This document shows positions 1 to 13,262 of a DNA stretch of 64,000 nucleotides, one piece after another. The notes below the pieces were generated by a model. The model had not been told where the DNA came from. It searched no databases and saw only the letters and a program-made list of their open reading frames with translations. Position 1 is the stretch's first letter; each line of letters opens with the position of its first letter. Location: positions 2,232,001 through 2,296,000 of the forward strand of contig RQOL01000772.1 in assembly GCA_013076295.1 (NCBI GenBank). The letters run 5' to 3'. This DNA comes from Sanderia malayensis. Taxonomy: Eukaryota > Cnidaria > Scyphozoa > Semaeostomeae > Pelagiidae. Made by a program: the position numbers and the translations under genes.

Positions 1-750
1 GATATATTTGTCTGAGTATTTGTCTAATAGTTTAGTTTAGTGGTATAGTGAGTATACATTTTATTTACTTTCTGTGTGCGTAAACGTGTGCTTTCCATAT
101 TAAACATTTTGTGTCTGTCCTAGTCCATTTATGTACCTGTGTGTGTCTGTTATTTCGTTTACATGTTTGTTATTTGTAGTTAAATATATAAGGACTATAT
201 CAAATCGTTGTTGTGGTATGCATGAAACTTACCTGTTATTTGTTCTATGTTTATACGTTTATTGTGTGTCATGTTTCGATTTTGTTAGTCTGTCCAAGGA
301 TGTGTTAATATATTACATTAATATATTAATATATTGCGGTTATTAATATTTTACATAAATGTGTGTTTTATTGTCTGTCTTAAGTGTGAGGTTTTCTCGT
401 GTAATATCTGTTTGGATAAAATTGATTTGTTTTTCCAACTTTCAACCAATAACTCTATTAATTTATCTCCGTTTATTACATGCCTTATAACTATGACGTC
501 ATCAATCTATGGCGTATCGTAGGTATGTTTTTGTGCCTATCATAAATTTGGTTGAATAATATTTGTTTAGGTAATTCGGTTTGTGTTTTAATTTTGCTTC
601 ATGAAGTCATTAATTAACAAAGATGTCCTTTTAACAAGTTGTAATTGTGTTTGAGAAGTAATTCCTGTCTCTCCTTTACCATTTATGATGTCATCGCATG
701 AAAAGGTTGACTTTGTTTTGCATTTCATACTCTGCCATTTGAACATCTGG
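1..750. other. Intergenic, no gene seen
   Basis: A+T-rich sequence before the TTAGGG-bearing satellite. The short open frames here have no recognisable domain, no splice-site support and a composition typical of non-coding A+T-rich DNA. I see no RNA gene. Confidence 0.5.
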
Positions 751-1720
751 AGAAATGACGACGTATTCATATCCACAGTGTGCGGTGTGAGGATTGAGGA
801 TAAGGTTGGGGTTAGGAAAGGGTCAGTGTGGCCTAAAGGGCGTCCATGCGCAGTAACTCATATAGGCTAATGCGCAGGAGGATATATGACGTATTGATAT
901 CCACAGTGTCTTATGTGATGATTAGGGTTAGGGTTAGTAGGGTTAGGGTTAGTGTGGCCTAAAGGTGGGCGTGCATGCGCAGTAACATATCTAGGCTATT
1001 GCGCAGGAGAATCTATGACGTGTTGATATCCACAGAGTTTTGTGTGAGGCTTAGGGCTAGGGTTAGGGTTAGTGTTAGGATTAGGGTTAGGGTTAGGCTT
1101 AGCCTGGCCTAAAGGTGGGCGTCCATGCGCAGGAGCGTATACAAGCTACTGCGCAGGAGGATCTATGACGTATTGGGATCCACAGTGTCTTATGTGATGA
1201 TTAGGGTTAGGGTTAGTAGGGTTAGGGTTAGTGTGGCCTAAAGGTGGGCGTGCATGCGCAGTAACATATCTAGGCTATTGCGCAGGAGAATCTATGACGT
1301 GTTGATATCCACAGAGTTTTGTGTGAGGCTTAGGGCTAGGGTTAGTGTTAGGATTAGGGTTAGGGTTAGGCTTAGCCTGGCCTAAAGGTAGGCGTCCATG
1401 CGCAGGAGCGTATACAAGCTACTGCGCAGGAGGATCTATGACGTATTGGGATCCACAGTGTCTTATGTGATGATTAGGGTTAGGGTTAGTAGGGTTAGGG
1501 TTAGTGTGGCCTAAAGGTGGGCGTGCATGCGCAGTAACATATATAGGCTACTGCGCAGGATGATCAATGACGTCATGATGTCCACAGTGTCTTTTGTGAT
1601 AATTAGGGTTAGGGTTAGGGTTAAGGTTAGGGTTAGGGTTAGTAGGGTTAGGGTTAGTGTGGCCTAAAGGTGGGCGTGCTTGCGCAGTAACATATATAGG
1701 CTACTGCGCAGGAGAATAGA
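751..1720. repeat. TTAGGG-bearing tandem satellite
   Basis: Seven to eight tandem units of about 130-150 bp. Each contains a block close to 'atgacgtattgatatccac', then a short run of TTAGGG/TTAGTAGGG motifs, then 'gtggcctaaaggtgggcgt', then 'gcatgcgcagtaac'. Two unit types alternate, 'cagtgtcttatgtgatga' at about 905, 1187 and 1458 and 'cagagttttgtgtgaggc' at about 1032 and 1314, so the higher-order period is about 270-285 bp. The TTAGGG runs are short and interrupted, so this is an interstitial or subtelomeric-type satellite and not a chromosome end. Confidence 0.85.
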
Positions 1721-2089
1721 CGACGCACATGGAGACAGGAGACTTGATCCAGACAATGCACAACACAAGCCTGTTGATATCACATGATTTGCGTACATGT
1801 TGCATATCAAGTTACAAGCTGTAAAACTTCCATTTGGAAAGGCACAGTCCAAATAGAGACAAACCGACGCCAAACACAAAATGCCCACAGAACTTTCTTC
1901 TTGAGTTAGTAGGTAAGTAAATATTGGTTATTGTCTCTACTGGCCTAGCCATCACACACTTTTGGATCTGTGACATCACAAGCCGTATGACGCAGTCTAG
2001 CATTGCGTTTTTGTATGACGTAAGCAGTATAATGCATTTCATGCCATTTTACTTCCCAGTTCAGATGCGAAATAAAATTACACGGGATT

Positions 2090-4484
2090 ATGGAAATTGA
2101 GAAAAGTAAAGAGGTAATTTCTGAAATCGATCCATTGGTTGATGTTGCAGCGATTCAATCAAGCACGGAAGACGATGATACTGTTATCGTAAAAAACCAG
2201 AAAAAGGAAAAGTTCAGAATCTACAAAAATGTTTTGATTGTTAGCTTGACTTTCCTGTTGACATTTCTGGCATTTGTACCAATTCAAAACCTCCAAAGCA
2301 GCTTGAATATTGGTGATGGCATTGGTCTTGTATCATTAACTGTGATGTACTGCTCATTAATTGTTTCAAGTTTATTCTTCACTCCGTTGATTATCACTTA
2401 CCTCGGGTGCAAATGGACCATCTTATCATGCAGCCTGGCGTATGTGGTTTATATTGGTGCTAATTTTTATGCAACTTGGTGGACAATGGTTCCTGCCTCT
2501 GTTTTGGTTGGTGAGTTACAATTTGAAATCTTTTACCTGATATTTTCTTTCATTTTTAAATTTGTTCTCAAAGCTAGTTATACACAATGCACATTAAAAG
2601 TTCAATCAGATTGACATTGAAATATCTGGCTTTTTAATGTAACATGTCGTCCTGTCTCAATTTTGTGCTGATAGGTTTTGGTGCTGGTCCTCTTTGGGCC
2701 GCAAAATGTTCCTACCTGACATCGTCTGCTATTGCATATGCAAAACTTTTTGGAAAACAACCTTCAAATGTCATCAGTTGGTTTTTTGGAATTTTTTTTG
2801 CATTTTTTCTAACTGGACATATAATTGGATATATCATTTCTTCACTCATCCTGCAGACACCTGGTAAGTTTTTTGTGATAAATTATGCTAGCTCAATATC
2901 ATATTTATTTATGAGAACTTGTAACCACAAACTACACAATGCATTGCATTTGTCTGTTCTACATGGTACAATAATTTCTTCCTCTTTTGAACCTAGTAAC
3001 TATTCCTTTGATATTTTTTATAGGACAGTTTGAAGTCATGCTAAGCAATAACAATACATTAAATGGTACACTTGTAACGGGTTTAATTTGTGGGGCAGAA
3101 GACTGTCCTGGAATTTCTGCTGTGGAACAATTTACCAAGATGAGAGAACCAAGTCGAAGAAGTGTCATCATTCTGTTGTCCGTATTTATTGTATCGATCA
3201 CGGCTGCTGTCATACCTTTGAGTATTTTTGTTGACAAAATTCAAGTAACTGGAAGTGAAGACAGAAGCAAGAGTATCAAATATCAAATGTTGGCACCATT
3301 AAGGCAACTTAAAGATCTTCGAATGATTTTGTTCTTTCCTTACATTGTAACAGGAGGGATATATCTTGGATTTATTGCAGCAGATTTCACAAAGGTTTGG
3401 TTTTAAATTCTTTCTCTACTTCGCTCCTTTTTAAACGACCTCAATTAGCTTGAGAATTTTGATTTTGTAGCCCTAGCTCAATTAGTCCTACATTCACACA
3501 GTGCAAGTGTTTCTGGACCACTCACTATTGAAATATTGGCAAAATATTCTGAAAGTGATCAGAAGACCCTTATTAGTCAGATTACCTTGTGAGTCACATT
3601 TCAATCAATTTAAAAATTTGGATTTTCTAACCCTGGTTGTATCTAACCCAAGCGCTCCTGGAAGGCTAAATTTTGAAATATTGGTGCTAGATGGCTCGGA
3701 ATGGTCTCAAAGTGACCAGAAGGTCCCATTTAATCAGATTAGACACTCTTGTAGTGGCATTATAATCCAGTTGGATAAATTTGATTCTTTAACCTTTCTT
3801 GATGCATTATGTATGCATATTGTGAATGTTTTGAAATTTGTTTCTTTTCTGTCTTTTCTGTTTAGTCTTACGTTGCTTGTCCTGTTGGTATTAAATCTGT
3901 TGGTTTGGTGCTGATTGTATATGCAATCCCCAAGTGCATTTTTTCACTGGTATCTGGAAAGATTGTTAAGTTTACTGGTCGTAGGGTGCTGTTCTCACTC
4001 GCCACTCTCATCAGCGTGGGAATTCTTATCACATTACGTCTTTGGTTACCGAGTAAGGCTAGTCAAGTTGCTATCTTCGGTCTGGCTATCCTTGCGGGTA
4101 TCGGCATGTCATTTCAAGATACTCAAATTAACGGTTTGTTATTATTCTACTCCTTTTTGACAATCTTCTAAATCATCGCATCAAAATGTACAAATTTCAA
4201 GCATAATTCCTCATAAAGTATGCTCTGTTTTCTCAGCTTTTCTTGGCACCGTTTTCTGGAACAACCAAGAAGCCTCATTTGCAAATCTTCGCTCGTTTCA
4301 ATCGCTTGGATTTGCCATATCTTTTGCAAGCGGGCATTACTTGTGTGTTTATGTCAAAGTTTATTTCATCATATCGTTGTATTGCATATCGCTGTTACTT
4401 TATTTCGCATCAGAGTTTGTTAATGATAAGATGTTAAAAAACATGGAACAAAATAACGATTTAAAAGAGACAAATTGTAATTAA
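2090..4484 (+). CDS. UNC-93-like multi-pass membrane protein
   Basis: Five exons: 2090-2510, 2675-2863, 3024-3394, 3866-4133 and 4237-4484. All junctions are GT-AG and the phases agree, giving 498 residues plus stop. The product resembles UNC93A/UNC-93 proteins of the major facilitator superfamily. Supporting segments in order are 'NLQSSLNIGDGIGLVSL' and 'LGCKWTIL' near the N-terminus, 'GFGAGPLWAAKCSYLT' across the first junction, 'SYVACPVGIKSVGLV' at the start of exon 4, and 'NNQEASFANLRSFQSLGF' in exon 5. Family members are multi-pass proteins; nematode UNC-93 regulates a two-pore potassium channel and vertebrate UNC93B1 traffics Toll-like receptors. The exact role here is unknown. The cytosolic N-terminus of about 45 residues is acidic. 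The length (about 500) is normal for the family. The donor after exon 3 (AAG|GTTTGG) is weak but is supported by the homology across it. Confidence 0.9.
3500..3790. repeat. Two diverged satellite-like units in UNC-93-like intron 3
   Basis: Two related segments sit about 157 bp apart, recognisable by 'agtgatcagaagaccc' (about 3554) and 'agtgaccagaaggtccc' (about 3711). Their order of motifs (caagc-ctc, attttgaa, gctagatggct, tctcaaa, agaaggtccc, ttaatcag) parallels the 184-bp satellite at 47790-51330, so they look like old relatives of it. Confidence 0.5.
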
Positions 4485-5460
4485 TGAGTTTTAAATTGTC
4501 TCCCAACATTTCTCGTGATTAGGTACCATTCCCATGATTAGATAGTTTATATATACATTTATATATATTGATATATATTGATATTGATATTGATTTTAGG
4601 ATACTAAGATATTTTTGAATTTTCTTATAGTATCTATGATATAGACCATTTAAAAGTCCAATAGTTGTGTTTGTTGTGTTTCTTCTGTGAGCACCTTTGG
4701 TGCCTGCTCTATAATTTATTCACGCCAGGTCATTGCCAACTTTTATCATGATCCAATGAAATAAATTATATGTTATCCTGTAAATGTAACAGCATTAATT
4801 ATTATATACGCGTCGGTCAAAAAGATTTCTTGTTTAACAAGGTTTGGATGCAATAAATCACGCCTTCGCTGAAAATTCTTTTGCCCCCAAAATTCTTCAT
4901 TATGTCACTGTCAATTTCTTTCTTCCTCGAACTTTGACGGCCAGAATTGTCTCAAAATATACTTGCGATTTAATCTCTTGTTATATGTCCAGACATATAC
5001 AACCACAATGTCAATCAATAGTTGGTGCATTTTACTGTGTGCCTCTCAGTTTAATAATACATATCCACACTACATCTTATGCATTTCTTTCCACACCAAT
5101 TATTATCTAATTATTTTACTTAAACTTGTGTGTATTTTGCCACTGTTTGCGTTGTGCCACTGTTTTACCACTAGTTTAAGGTAAGTTCGAGCTAAAAATA
5201 ATTAATATCTGTTCAGCATGATTGCTTTTCTCAATTACCTTTTAAAATGACTTTGCTGTGACGAAGTTCAAGTTTACGGTTTAAGCTCAAAGCCTTAATT
5301 CTTGCCAGTCTGGTTTTTTTGCGTTCTAATAATTCTTAAATTTTGTTTGAATTACTGCATAATATCTTAAATACCCTCTTTAATAATGCAAGCATCTATA
5401 TAACAATAATATGACAATTATATGCACACTATTTCGTGCTATAAATGTGATGGTACATAT
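4485..5460. other. Convergent intergenic region
   Basis: Lies between the 3' ends of the UNC-93-like and Lhx1/5 genes. It includes an A+T-rich TATA/TGATAT simple stretch at about 4545-4600 and a canonical AATAAA at 4760-4765, about 275 bp past the UNC-93-like stop and a plausible poly(A) signal. No gene is seen; the open frames at 4844-5184 have no splice or homology support. Confidence 0.5.
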
Positions 5461-8400
5461 CTACCATACTTCAGAAGAAGTCGCCCTAACTTGTGAAGGT
5501 GCCATGTGGCTAACACTGTACGTTGGCATCACATTGGCTTCTTCATTCAACGAGTCAACAAAGGAAAACGCATTTGATTGGTCAACCTCGATGCTACTGA
5601 AGTCGTCGTGCTTTATGATTGGCTGATCAATGTTGCTTCTATTGTTGATCCAACCAATAGGAAAGTCGAGTCTGTTTGAGTTGAAATCTTCCAACATTGA
5701 TGTGACGATTGTATTTGGCGGAACTGTGAAAGAAATGTCAGAATTTTATATCTTAACCGCATGATATTTAAACTAATAAATATGTCACTTGATCCATTCC
5801 GTCAGTCTATCTGTTCCATTTATTAGCGGCACGAAATGAAACACACATGGAACAAACTTGTAGTAAATTGCGGAACGATCTATGGGGTGAAATTGTGGAA
5901 TTAAATGGAACGTGCTGCAAACCTTGCGCATGAATATGCCATCGCCTTTCAATGTATTTTTTTTTCAAAATTTCCCTCGTGCATCTCAGTGCTTAGAAAA
6001 TACAGGGCATTTTTCTCCCTGCGTGTTTAAAATTTCTAAGTTTTGTGAGTCATTACAAAGAATACCCAACAAAGGGTATTTATAATATGAAAAACATTTA
6101 TTATCATGTTGCTGTATGCATGGTCCCAATCGTGAGTTTGTGTGTCTGATTATATCATTGTTGAGAATATGTGAATGCTGAAAATAATTGCAAAAAACAT
6201 CAACCTCTTTGTTTGATTTGCGTTCGTGTCGTGAGCATTTTCAAGCCTTGTCACAATAAGCTTTCAATAATCAGCGCTCTTCTACTAAATAATGGCGCCA
6301 CACAAGAATGGCATGGCGAATATTCGTTGAAAATGGCGACAATTAATATCAACGCTTAATAAAGTCGTAACAGTTGATTACGAATCATACAGCTGCCCCT
6401 TATGTTATCTTATTTCGAGTATTGTGTTAGAGATGTGCTAAAAGGAAGGATATAAAGAACATTTTCTGTTAACAGATGCTTCATATCACATGCTAAACAA
6501 AGCGTCTTATCACTGAGAGAGACTCCAACTTTCAACTAAATACAATGTCTTCTTATCGAGAAGAGAAACTTCTTTCCGAACAAATGAAATATCCTCAAGA
6601 CCACACTTTCAAACATTTTTCAATTTAAAGACTGCGCAAATGTTTGGCTTGGCTCACGTGAAGGATTTTTAAGATTAACAGGATTTTCGGAACGTTCTGG
6701 AAGGACCTTGAAAGATTTCCATTGTCTTATTCAAGAGGGGCTCATTGTTGAGTTTTCACGCCTTTCTAACTCCGTAATGGCTTATTAGCCAATCGTTTAA
6801 AACTGTAGGCGATGAAATTGTTCTGTTGAGCTTCTACTTTTAGCCTTACTGCCATTGACCAAGGCCTTAGTTGATCCATTATTACGAGTTAAGTTTGTAT
6901 GCCAGCACGAATGGTAATTTTGTCAGCTTTTTCGTGCAACATAGTGCATGAAGGTCAGGCAATTCTTTTGAGTAGTGACATCTGATCTTATAGAATTAGA
7001 AATGGTGAAGCTTAATCGCAGGGGGTCAATTCTTGATTCTGTTGACCTCAGCAGGATTTTCTCCCAACCAATCGTTAATTAGCTTATCTATTTTTATAGA
7101 TGAAATTAAAGGTTTTGTGGCGTTCTCCAGATTTAAGGTTGGCCCTTATGGTTAAATCTGATCATGATCACACAATGCTATACAAGATAACTTCAGGATA
7201 AATCACAAATTAATATTCCTAATTCTTTCATTATCATCTTACGTTGAAAACTGTGGTTTAGATAAACAACGTATTCATTATGCTCATCTTGTCCTTGCCC
7301 GTTGAAAAGCCGACCAAAGCAGACAAGCATGTTTTTAAACAGGTTCAAATCTGGCTGTTCGCATTCAAATGCTACAACGCCTTTCTTTCTCTTATCAAAA
7401 CACATATGTTGACTTTTCAAAGAATAACGACGTTTTAGTTATTCATGTTAGCTCGTGCAAATGCCTTGTTCAAATCTTGCTCGAACACGCGAACACAACC
7501 AATATAATTGTATGCAAATAGTATACACATCATAGATGAATATGCATTCAACATTATATACATAGATTTGAGACAATAGGTCCGTGATCTAAACACCTTC
7601 ATTCATCGTCAGGACTATACACGTTTTTACTTGTTTGTAAGAAAGTGTTAAGATGACCATAAATTAGGAAACTTTAGTACTAGGCTCAAATTTAATTAAC
7701 AAGCTGTAAATTTTCTATCTTTAAAAAAGAGTCAATTTATTTTAGTTTGTGCATGGGCATCTCAATCAAAGATAGAAAGACAGACGAATGAATCAAGCAG
7801 GTTAGTAGATTAATTTGGTCACACCCGGGTGCGGACTCACGTCAATTCCTCCAAATACAACCGGGCCGGTCATGTAGCTCGCCTTTATGGTTACCGCTGG
7901 ACCAACAAAGTTACAGACTAGACATCTAAACAATGGGAGAAACAAACCAAGACAAAGGTGGTGGGTGAGATGACTTGAAACGATGCTACGACAGGGCTGT
8001 CCAAACCAAAGTCAGGGAGGGATTCCTTAGCAGTAAGTGAATTAATATCCTACACACACACAGATACAGATCGCCTCAGCGAATATGAAAAATTTTGTTC
8101 ATTTTTGTTTGGATGCAATTGTAATTTTTTTAGCTGCACGGGTTTTGTGTGACAATCTGGATTTATACCCATCCAAAATTGGTCCAATAATGTAATTTTG
8201 GATCAAATAGATATTTCCCAATCACAACATGAAACCAATGAATCGACTTTTTTAAACCGCTGGCTGACGGTAGGATATGCTCTAACAACGCAAGAGTATC
8301 TTATTATTAAATTCACTGCTATACAAGCAGATGCATTGGAAGCAACCAAATCGTGCCATGTTGGTCTTTTAATATCACTGTATCATAGTTGATTTGAATT

Positions 8401-11400
8401 GAGTCGGTACAGTTGAAAGAATGGATTTTAGTATTCACACTAAAGAGTATTTGATGCATTAATTAGTTCGTAACCTCATCGGAGTTTTTTTAGTTACGGG
8501 ATGAGAAAGAGAGCTTGCTAGGCTTAAAGGTTGTTCTAATTAAAGCGTCTAAGCTAGAATTGTTGGCTTGAAAAGGCAACTCGAGGCTGCAGGTGGTTTC
8601 TGAGTAAAGCTGAAAATTGTATTTGAAATCGAAACAATTGCACATCAGGGGAACATGGGCGGGAAAGAAAATCTTAATCACGTCAACTGTGCTAAGATAA
8701 TAGAATAGGCGAAGCAGACACGTTGGATTAGTTTATTTTCAAGATGTGTTGCTTTTTCCATGCATCACACATTAAGATGTTTTCCTTGAATCATTGGAGA
8801 AAGCAGAACTTGCTATGCATTTCAATATAGTTATCTTCAGCTAGACATAATTACAAATGTATGAAACGCATACCTGATGAAAAGAATTGGTATGAAACTG
8901 AGGCTGAGTCTGGAGATGAGGTTGCTAGTATTTCTGACCTGCTATCCATTTTATTCAGACGCCCTTGGCCATTACTTCTTCTGCCACCTAAGACTGATAG
9001 TTGCTTTAAACGCCTTTCTTTAGATCGTCGATTTTGAAACCAGACCTGTATTACACGCATGTTAAGGCCCGTTTCCTGTGCCAATTTCTCTCTGATATGT
9101 CTGGATGGTTTTGGAGTTGTAGCAAAGGCAGAGCGAAGCGTTTCTAATTGTTTTGCTTTGATTGTTGTTCTGGGTCCTCGCCTTTTTCCATTCATTCCTT
9201 CTTCATCGTCACTCCCGTTTGATGGCATGTTTTTATCCTCGCTTTCGTCAGATATTGGCGAAGAATCTTCAAAGGAATATTTATAAATATTTGTATAAAT
9301 TCTATAGAAGTTAAAGTAATGTTTATCGTTACACTGTAGCTACTATTCTTCACTCGGTCCTATAGTAGGCAAAGCTATTGACGCTTGTTTTTCAGGGAGC
9401 ATGATTTTTCAAACGATATAAGAACAGATCTCTCTTGCCAGAGCGTCCCATTTCATTTCAAAAGATTTAATTAAAACAATTTTGCTAGCACTTTGACCAT
9501 TCGACAGCAAGTCATGCTTTGTTTGTAACTGCTCAGCAGTTGTCGAACTCAAGGCTATCAAATGAGAGCAACATGATCTCTCAACGGGAGGCTTTTCATC
9601 CTGGTGGAACAGATGTTTTCCAGTTCTCAAATCATAGCAAACAGCTTTTTGCAAGCACTGCTTACTGTAACCCAGTGATAAACATTGTTCACCACGTTTA
9701 TTAAAGCTCAGTCAAGCATTGTTTTTCAGTATATACAGTTGCGTTACTGTGTTGTGCTTCAAACTTCAACCAACTAGTAAAGCGTATTGAGTTATGTTAT
9801 TCACAGTTCTAGGAATTAAGCGTCGTCATTGTCCAGAAAAAGTTTCATTTAGAATCGATTTTTATAATTTCCCAACACCATCCTTCAGACCTGCGTTTGT
9901 CTGTCTCGCAGAAATTTGCTCAACGATCAATATTTATATTACTTGAACAAACTTGCCAGATAAGGACTACATCGAAAAATGATACCAAGAAATATATAGC
10001 TGATATGACTGTTATATTGCTATGCAAAAGAGGGCATACCAAAATGGCATCTGGTTTTCCATGGCAACAACAATCGTAGGCTATAGTTTTAAGGACATGT
10101 TTCTGCCAGCATGTTAAGATTGGGATAATGGATTTGATTTGATAAGGATTTTGATAGAATTAAAGCCATTCTTTATGAATTCCCCACTGAGCCAGGGCAA
10201 CGTCTGTGTTGGGAAAGAAAGATGGGTTTATTGAATGTAGCTATAATAAAACCAGGTTTATGCTCATATCAAGGTTTCGAAAATGTCATGCTTAAAAGCT
10301 GGTGAAGGTTTCGCAAAATCGAAAAAAGGCTAATTTGATTCATTAGTCAGTGGCGTAGGAGTAGAGTTTAGACTTTTGAAACGTCTTGTGCAGTGATGAA
10401 TTCCAATTTAATTCCTAAATAACGTTGATAAATTCACTGACTGGATTGTTTTTGCGGGTTATATGATAAAATAGCAAAACTTCTCGTTTGCTATATTAGT
10501 AGCTAAGAACCTTCTCTCTGAAGGTAGACTAAGCACCTTACCACACACACAACAGACTGATCAACTATGGAAGGACAATAAGAATACACGATACGGATAA
10601 GACCGAATCTGCCTCCTGCCATGAGTGATTGTTTCTATTGGTATTCTTCTGATCAGCTTCAAGTGTGAGATGCCTCGCAGTGCCATCTGAATATAACTAT
10701 TATTCTTGGCTTAAGAATCTCCAATGATTTCCCATTATCACGAAGATTAGACATGAAGCCAAGGGAATTAAAATAAAGTCGCAAACATTGTTTGCAATCC
10801 AAGAAATCTTTTAAGCAGTGAGGACATGGAGTGGATGGGATCCATTGTGAAGGGACTAAGTCCTTAGAATCTTCTTTTCATGTGCCATAACAATACATCT
10901 CTACACCTCTGAGAATATCTAAGTACTACTCACCCAGGGATTCAACGTTGAGGCATCTGCTCTCACTACCATTGTCAATCATCATAATCATAATTAATGG
11001 TAAATAATACCAAGTTTACCCGAGAAAGCCACATCTCCATGCATGTGTATATTTCTACGTGATCAAACAGTGAAACTCACCTGACATGGATTTCGTTTTT
11101 GATGTTTCATAGTCTGTTCTGCATACGTACTTCTCGTCGTCTGTCCTGAAGATCTGCTCTCCTGTGTCTATCTGTTTGTTGCATTTGTAGCATTTTAGGC
11201 ATTGCAAGTGGAATACATGCTCGTTCAATCGCCGTATTAAATCTTTCGAATGTATTTCTTCTTCACATCCATGACATCGTACTTTAAACAGCCTGCAATT
11301 ATGTACAATCAAGTTAGCTTTATCTCCCTGCCTCCTAGCACACTCTCAGACTCACCATTTAACATTCAATATGATAGCAGTTTGACTGTTTTTAGTTGAT

Positions 11401-12384
11401 AATTTAGTTGCTTCAGTAATTCGCTAGTCAACTATAAGTTAAGTGTATGAATAGTGGTTAGCGATTGATGAACTTGTACTACCACAGAGTGTGACTTGTG
11501 TTTACCAATCACAGATATATATTGTGTGCTAGATGATGTTATCATTTTATGCTTCTGTGAATGGTAATGATATTAAAAAACTTATCTGTACTTTTGTGTG
11601 TGAGTTGTCTTTGACAACATCTCCTAACTTCATTTAAACGAATGATATTATGCGTCTGACATTTGTCTAACATCGTTCGACTGGATTAAATTTGTAGACG
11701 GTTAAATTAGAAGTTGACTGAATAGCTGTGTTTATTAACAGGAATCGTAGAAGGTTGTACGATACAGTTTGAAACAAAAGCCTACTTAATATTGTGAGTA
11801 GTAAGACGTTTTAGCATGAAGCTATAAATGGCAGATGTGATGTTCAGTTTCGATTTGATGAAATGATAACTTAAACACTGATCAATGTTGAACATAAAAC
11901 TTCCCTATAAGTGGATTTGTCTATCTGCATAGTATAAAGTTTATGAATTGGTGTCTTTGCGAATTGAGCAAGGATATAAATCTATCCTTACGACCTATAA
12001 TTTTAATAAATCATCCAAAATATTTTCGACTCTAAGTAGTAATTCTATTTTTCAAAAGCGAACTCGCACGATTGTTATTTCTAGTTTCTACAGAATATAT
12101 TATTTAAGTCAAGATGAATTTCTGCAAATTGATTCACCTGTTGAACAAAATAAATAGTCAAAATGGCAAAGCAAATAAAGCTAAAAATTATTTCTTTCTT
12201 ACCTGTTAAAGTCTTCTTGGCAATAAATTTTATTTTTCTTTGAGAAACATTTACTAGTAAGAATCATCTTGCACTCAAAACATTTTACACAATCATTATG
12301 CCAGTTTTTGTCAAGTACTTTCGATAAATATTGATCAATAATTGGCAAATTGCATTCGTGGCACAAGTGGTGATGAGCTGACAT
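5461..12384 (-). CDS. Lhx1/5: LIM-homeobox transcription factor, Lhx1/5 (Lim1) class
   Basis: Four coding exons on the minus strand: 12384-12203 (LIM1), 11292-11081 (LIM2), 9266-8874 (homeodomain) and 5723-5461. Phases agree throughout and give 349 residues. Exon 1 carries a LIM zinc-binding pattern (CHEC...H..C..C..C...C...YCQED), and exon 2 carries the second (CHGCEEEI...[10 protein letters not shown]). The homeodomain region contains '[17 protein letters not shown]' and '[18 protein letters not shown]', almost identical to vertebrate LHX1/LHX5. The last exon ends in '...SSEVW', matching the conserved '...EAAVW' end of LHX1/5, which identifies it as the true C-terminal exon despite a 3.15-kb intron before it. 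Family role: nuclear regulator of neural and axial patterning that binds LDB cofactors through its LIM domains. The acceptor of exon 3 has a poor pyrimidine tract. The protein is shorter than human LHX1 (406 residues), mainly after the homeodomain. Confidence 0.93.
7835..8030 (+). mobile_element. Decayed non-LTR retrotransposon fragment
   Basis: A conceptual plus-strand reading gives '[22 protein letters not shown]', then a stop, then remnants similar to 'RWVDDL'. The pattern W-AGHVAR-x(4)-RWT followed by RWVDDL is typical of the C-terminal end of reverse-transcriptase ORFs of LINE-like elements. At least two in-frame stops show it is dead. It lies in the last intron of the Lhx1/5 gene. Confidence 0.5.
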
Positions 12385-13262
12385 TTTTCTTTGATAAATG
12401 TTAATTATCAACTTCCTTGCGTGGAAAGCTATATTCTTCTGGCAACCTTTTCACTATCTCTTCCCTTCAATGAAACATTATGGTGTGTTCAAATGCAGTT
12501 GTTGGCAATAAATACAAACAAGTTCTCTTGCGTTTGGAGTAACTTTGTTGAGTATTGGATGCAAGTGATGTTATACGATCAAAGATCTCATCTGCATTTA
12601 AACGATGCAATGTATGTGTCTATATTCTCGTGTGTTCACATATCATAGTTGACCTATTATGAGAAGCTTAGCGGGAAGCAACCCAAACATCTGCTAACAA
12701 GATTTCACTTTAAAAGAACAATCTATCATTCAGTCAAATCTCTAAGTTACTTCTCTTGATTTTGCTGCAAAATTTCGACTCGCAAAGTTTAGCAGATCAA
12801 AAATCCTTGTAAGATGTACGCAATGTTTTCTTTGATCATCCAAGACATTGCTTGTCCATTAAAAACCATTAAACATCACTTCTATAACAAGCACAAAAAG
12901 CTTCTCACCATAAACAATTTATCAACAATACTGATATCAACAATTACAATCAAATAACAAAAAGCCACTTGACTATTGCTTTATAAATTAGTTTTTACAA
13001 GAAAACTTCACGCATCAACGCGTTTATGTTGACATTTTCCAATTCCATTTGTTAGTTTTTAATTTCAAAAGAAGCATATAGCCTTTTTATGTTCACACAA
13101 ACAATAGGGCTTTATCGTACAATAGCTTTTGTTCTCAAACCCAAACAAACTTCTTGTTGAATGAAACCATGTGGACTGAATATTTATCATGCGAACATTC
13201 CAGCAAGGGGGTCTTCTCCTTCGAGGACAATCAGTCTGCATTATTATTTCGTCTCGCGCACG
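12385..13262. other. Divergent intergenic / 5' regions
   Basis: Separates the divergent starts of Lhx1/5 (leftward) and the glycosyltransferase-like gene (rightward), so it should hold both promoters. I see no convincing TATA box, RNA gene or protein-coding exon. Confidence 0.4.

Noticed and set aside
751..1720. A true telomere at the left end of the window
   Set aside because: TTAGGG runs are short, interrupted by unique sequence and mixed with variant units; genes follow immediately and sequence continues to the left without a pure array.
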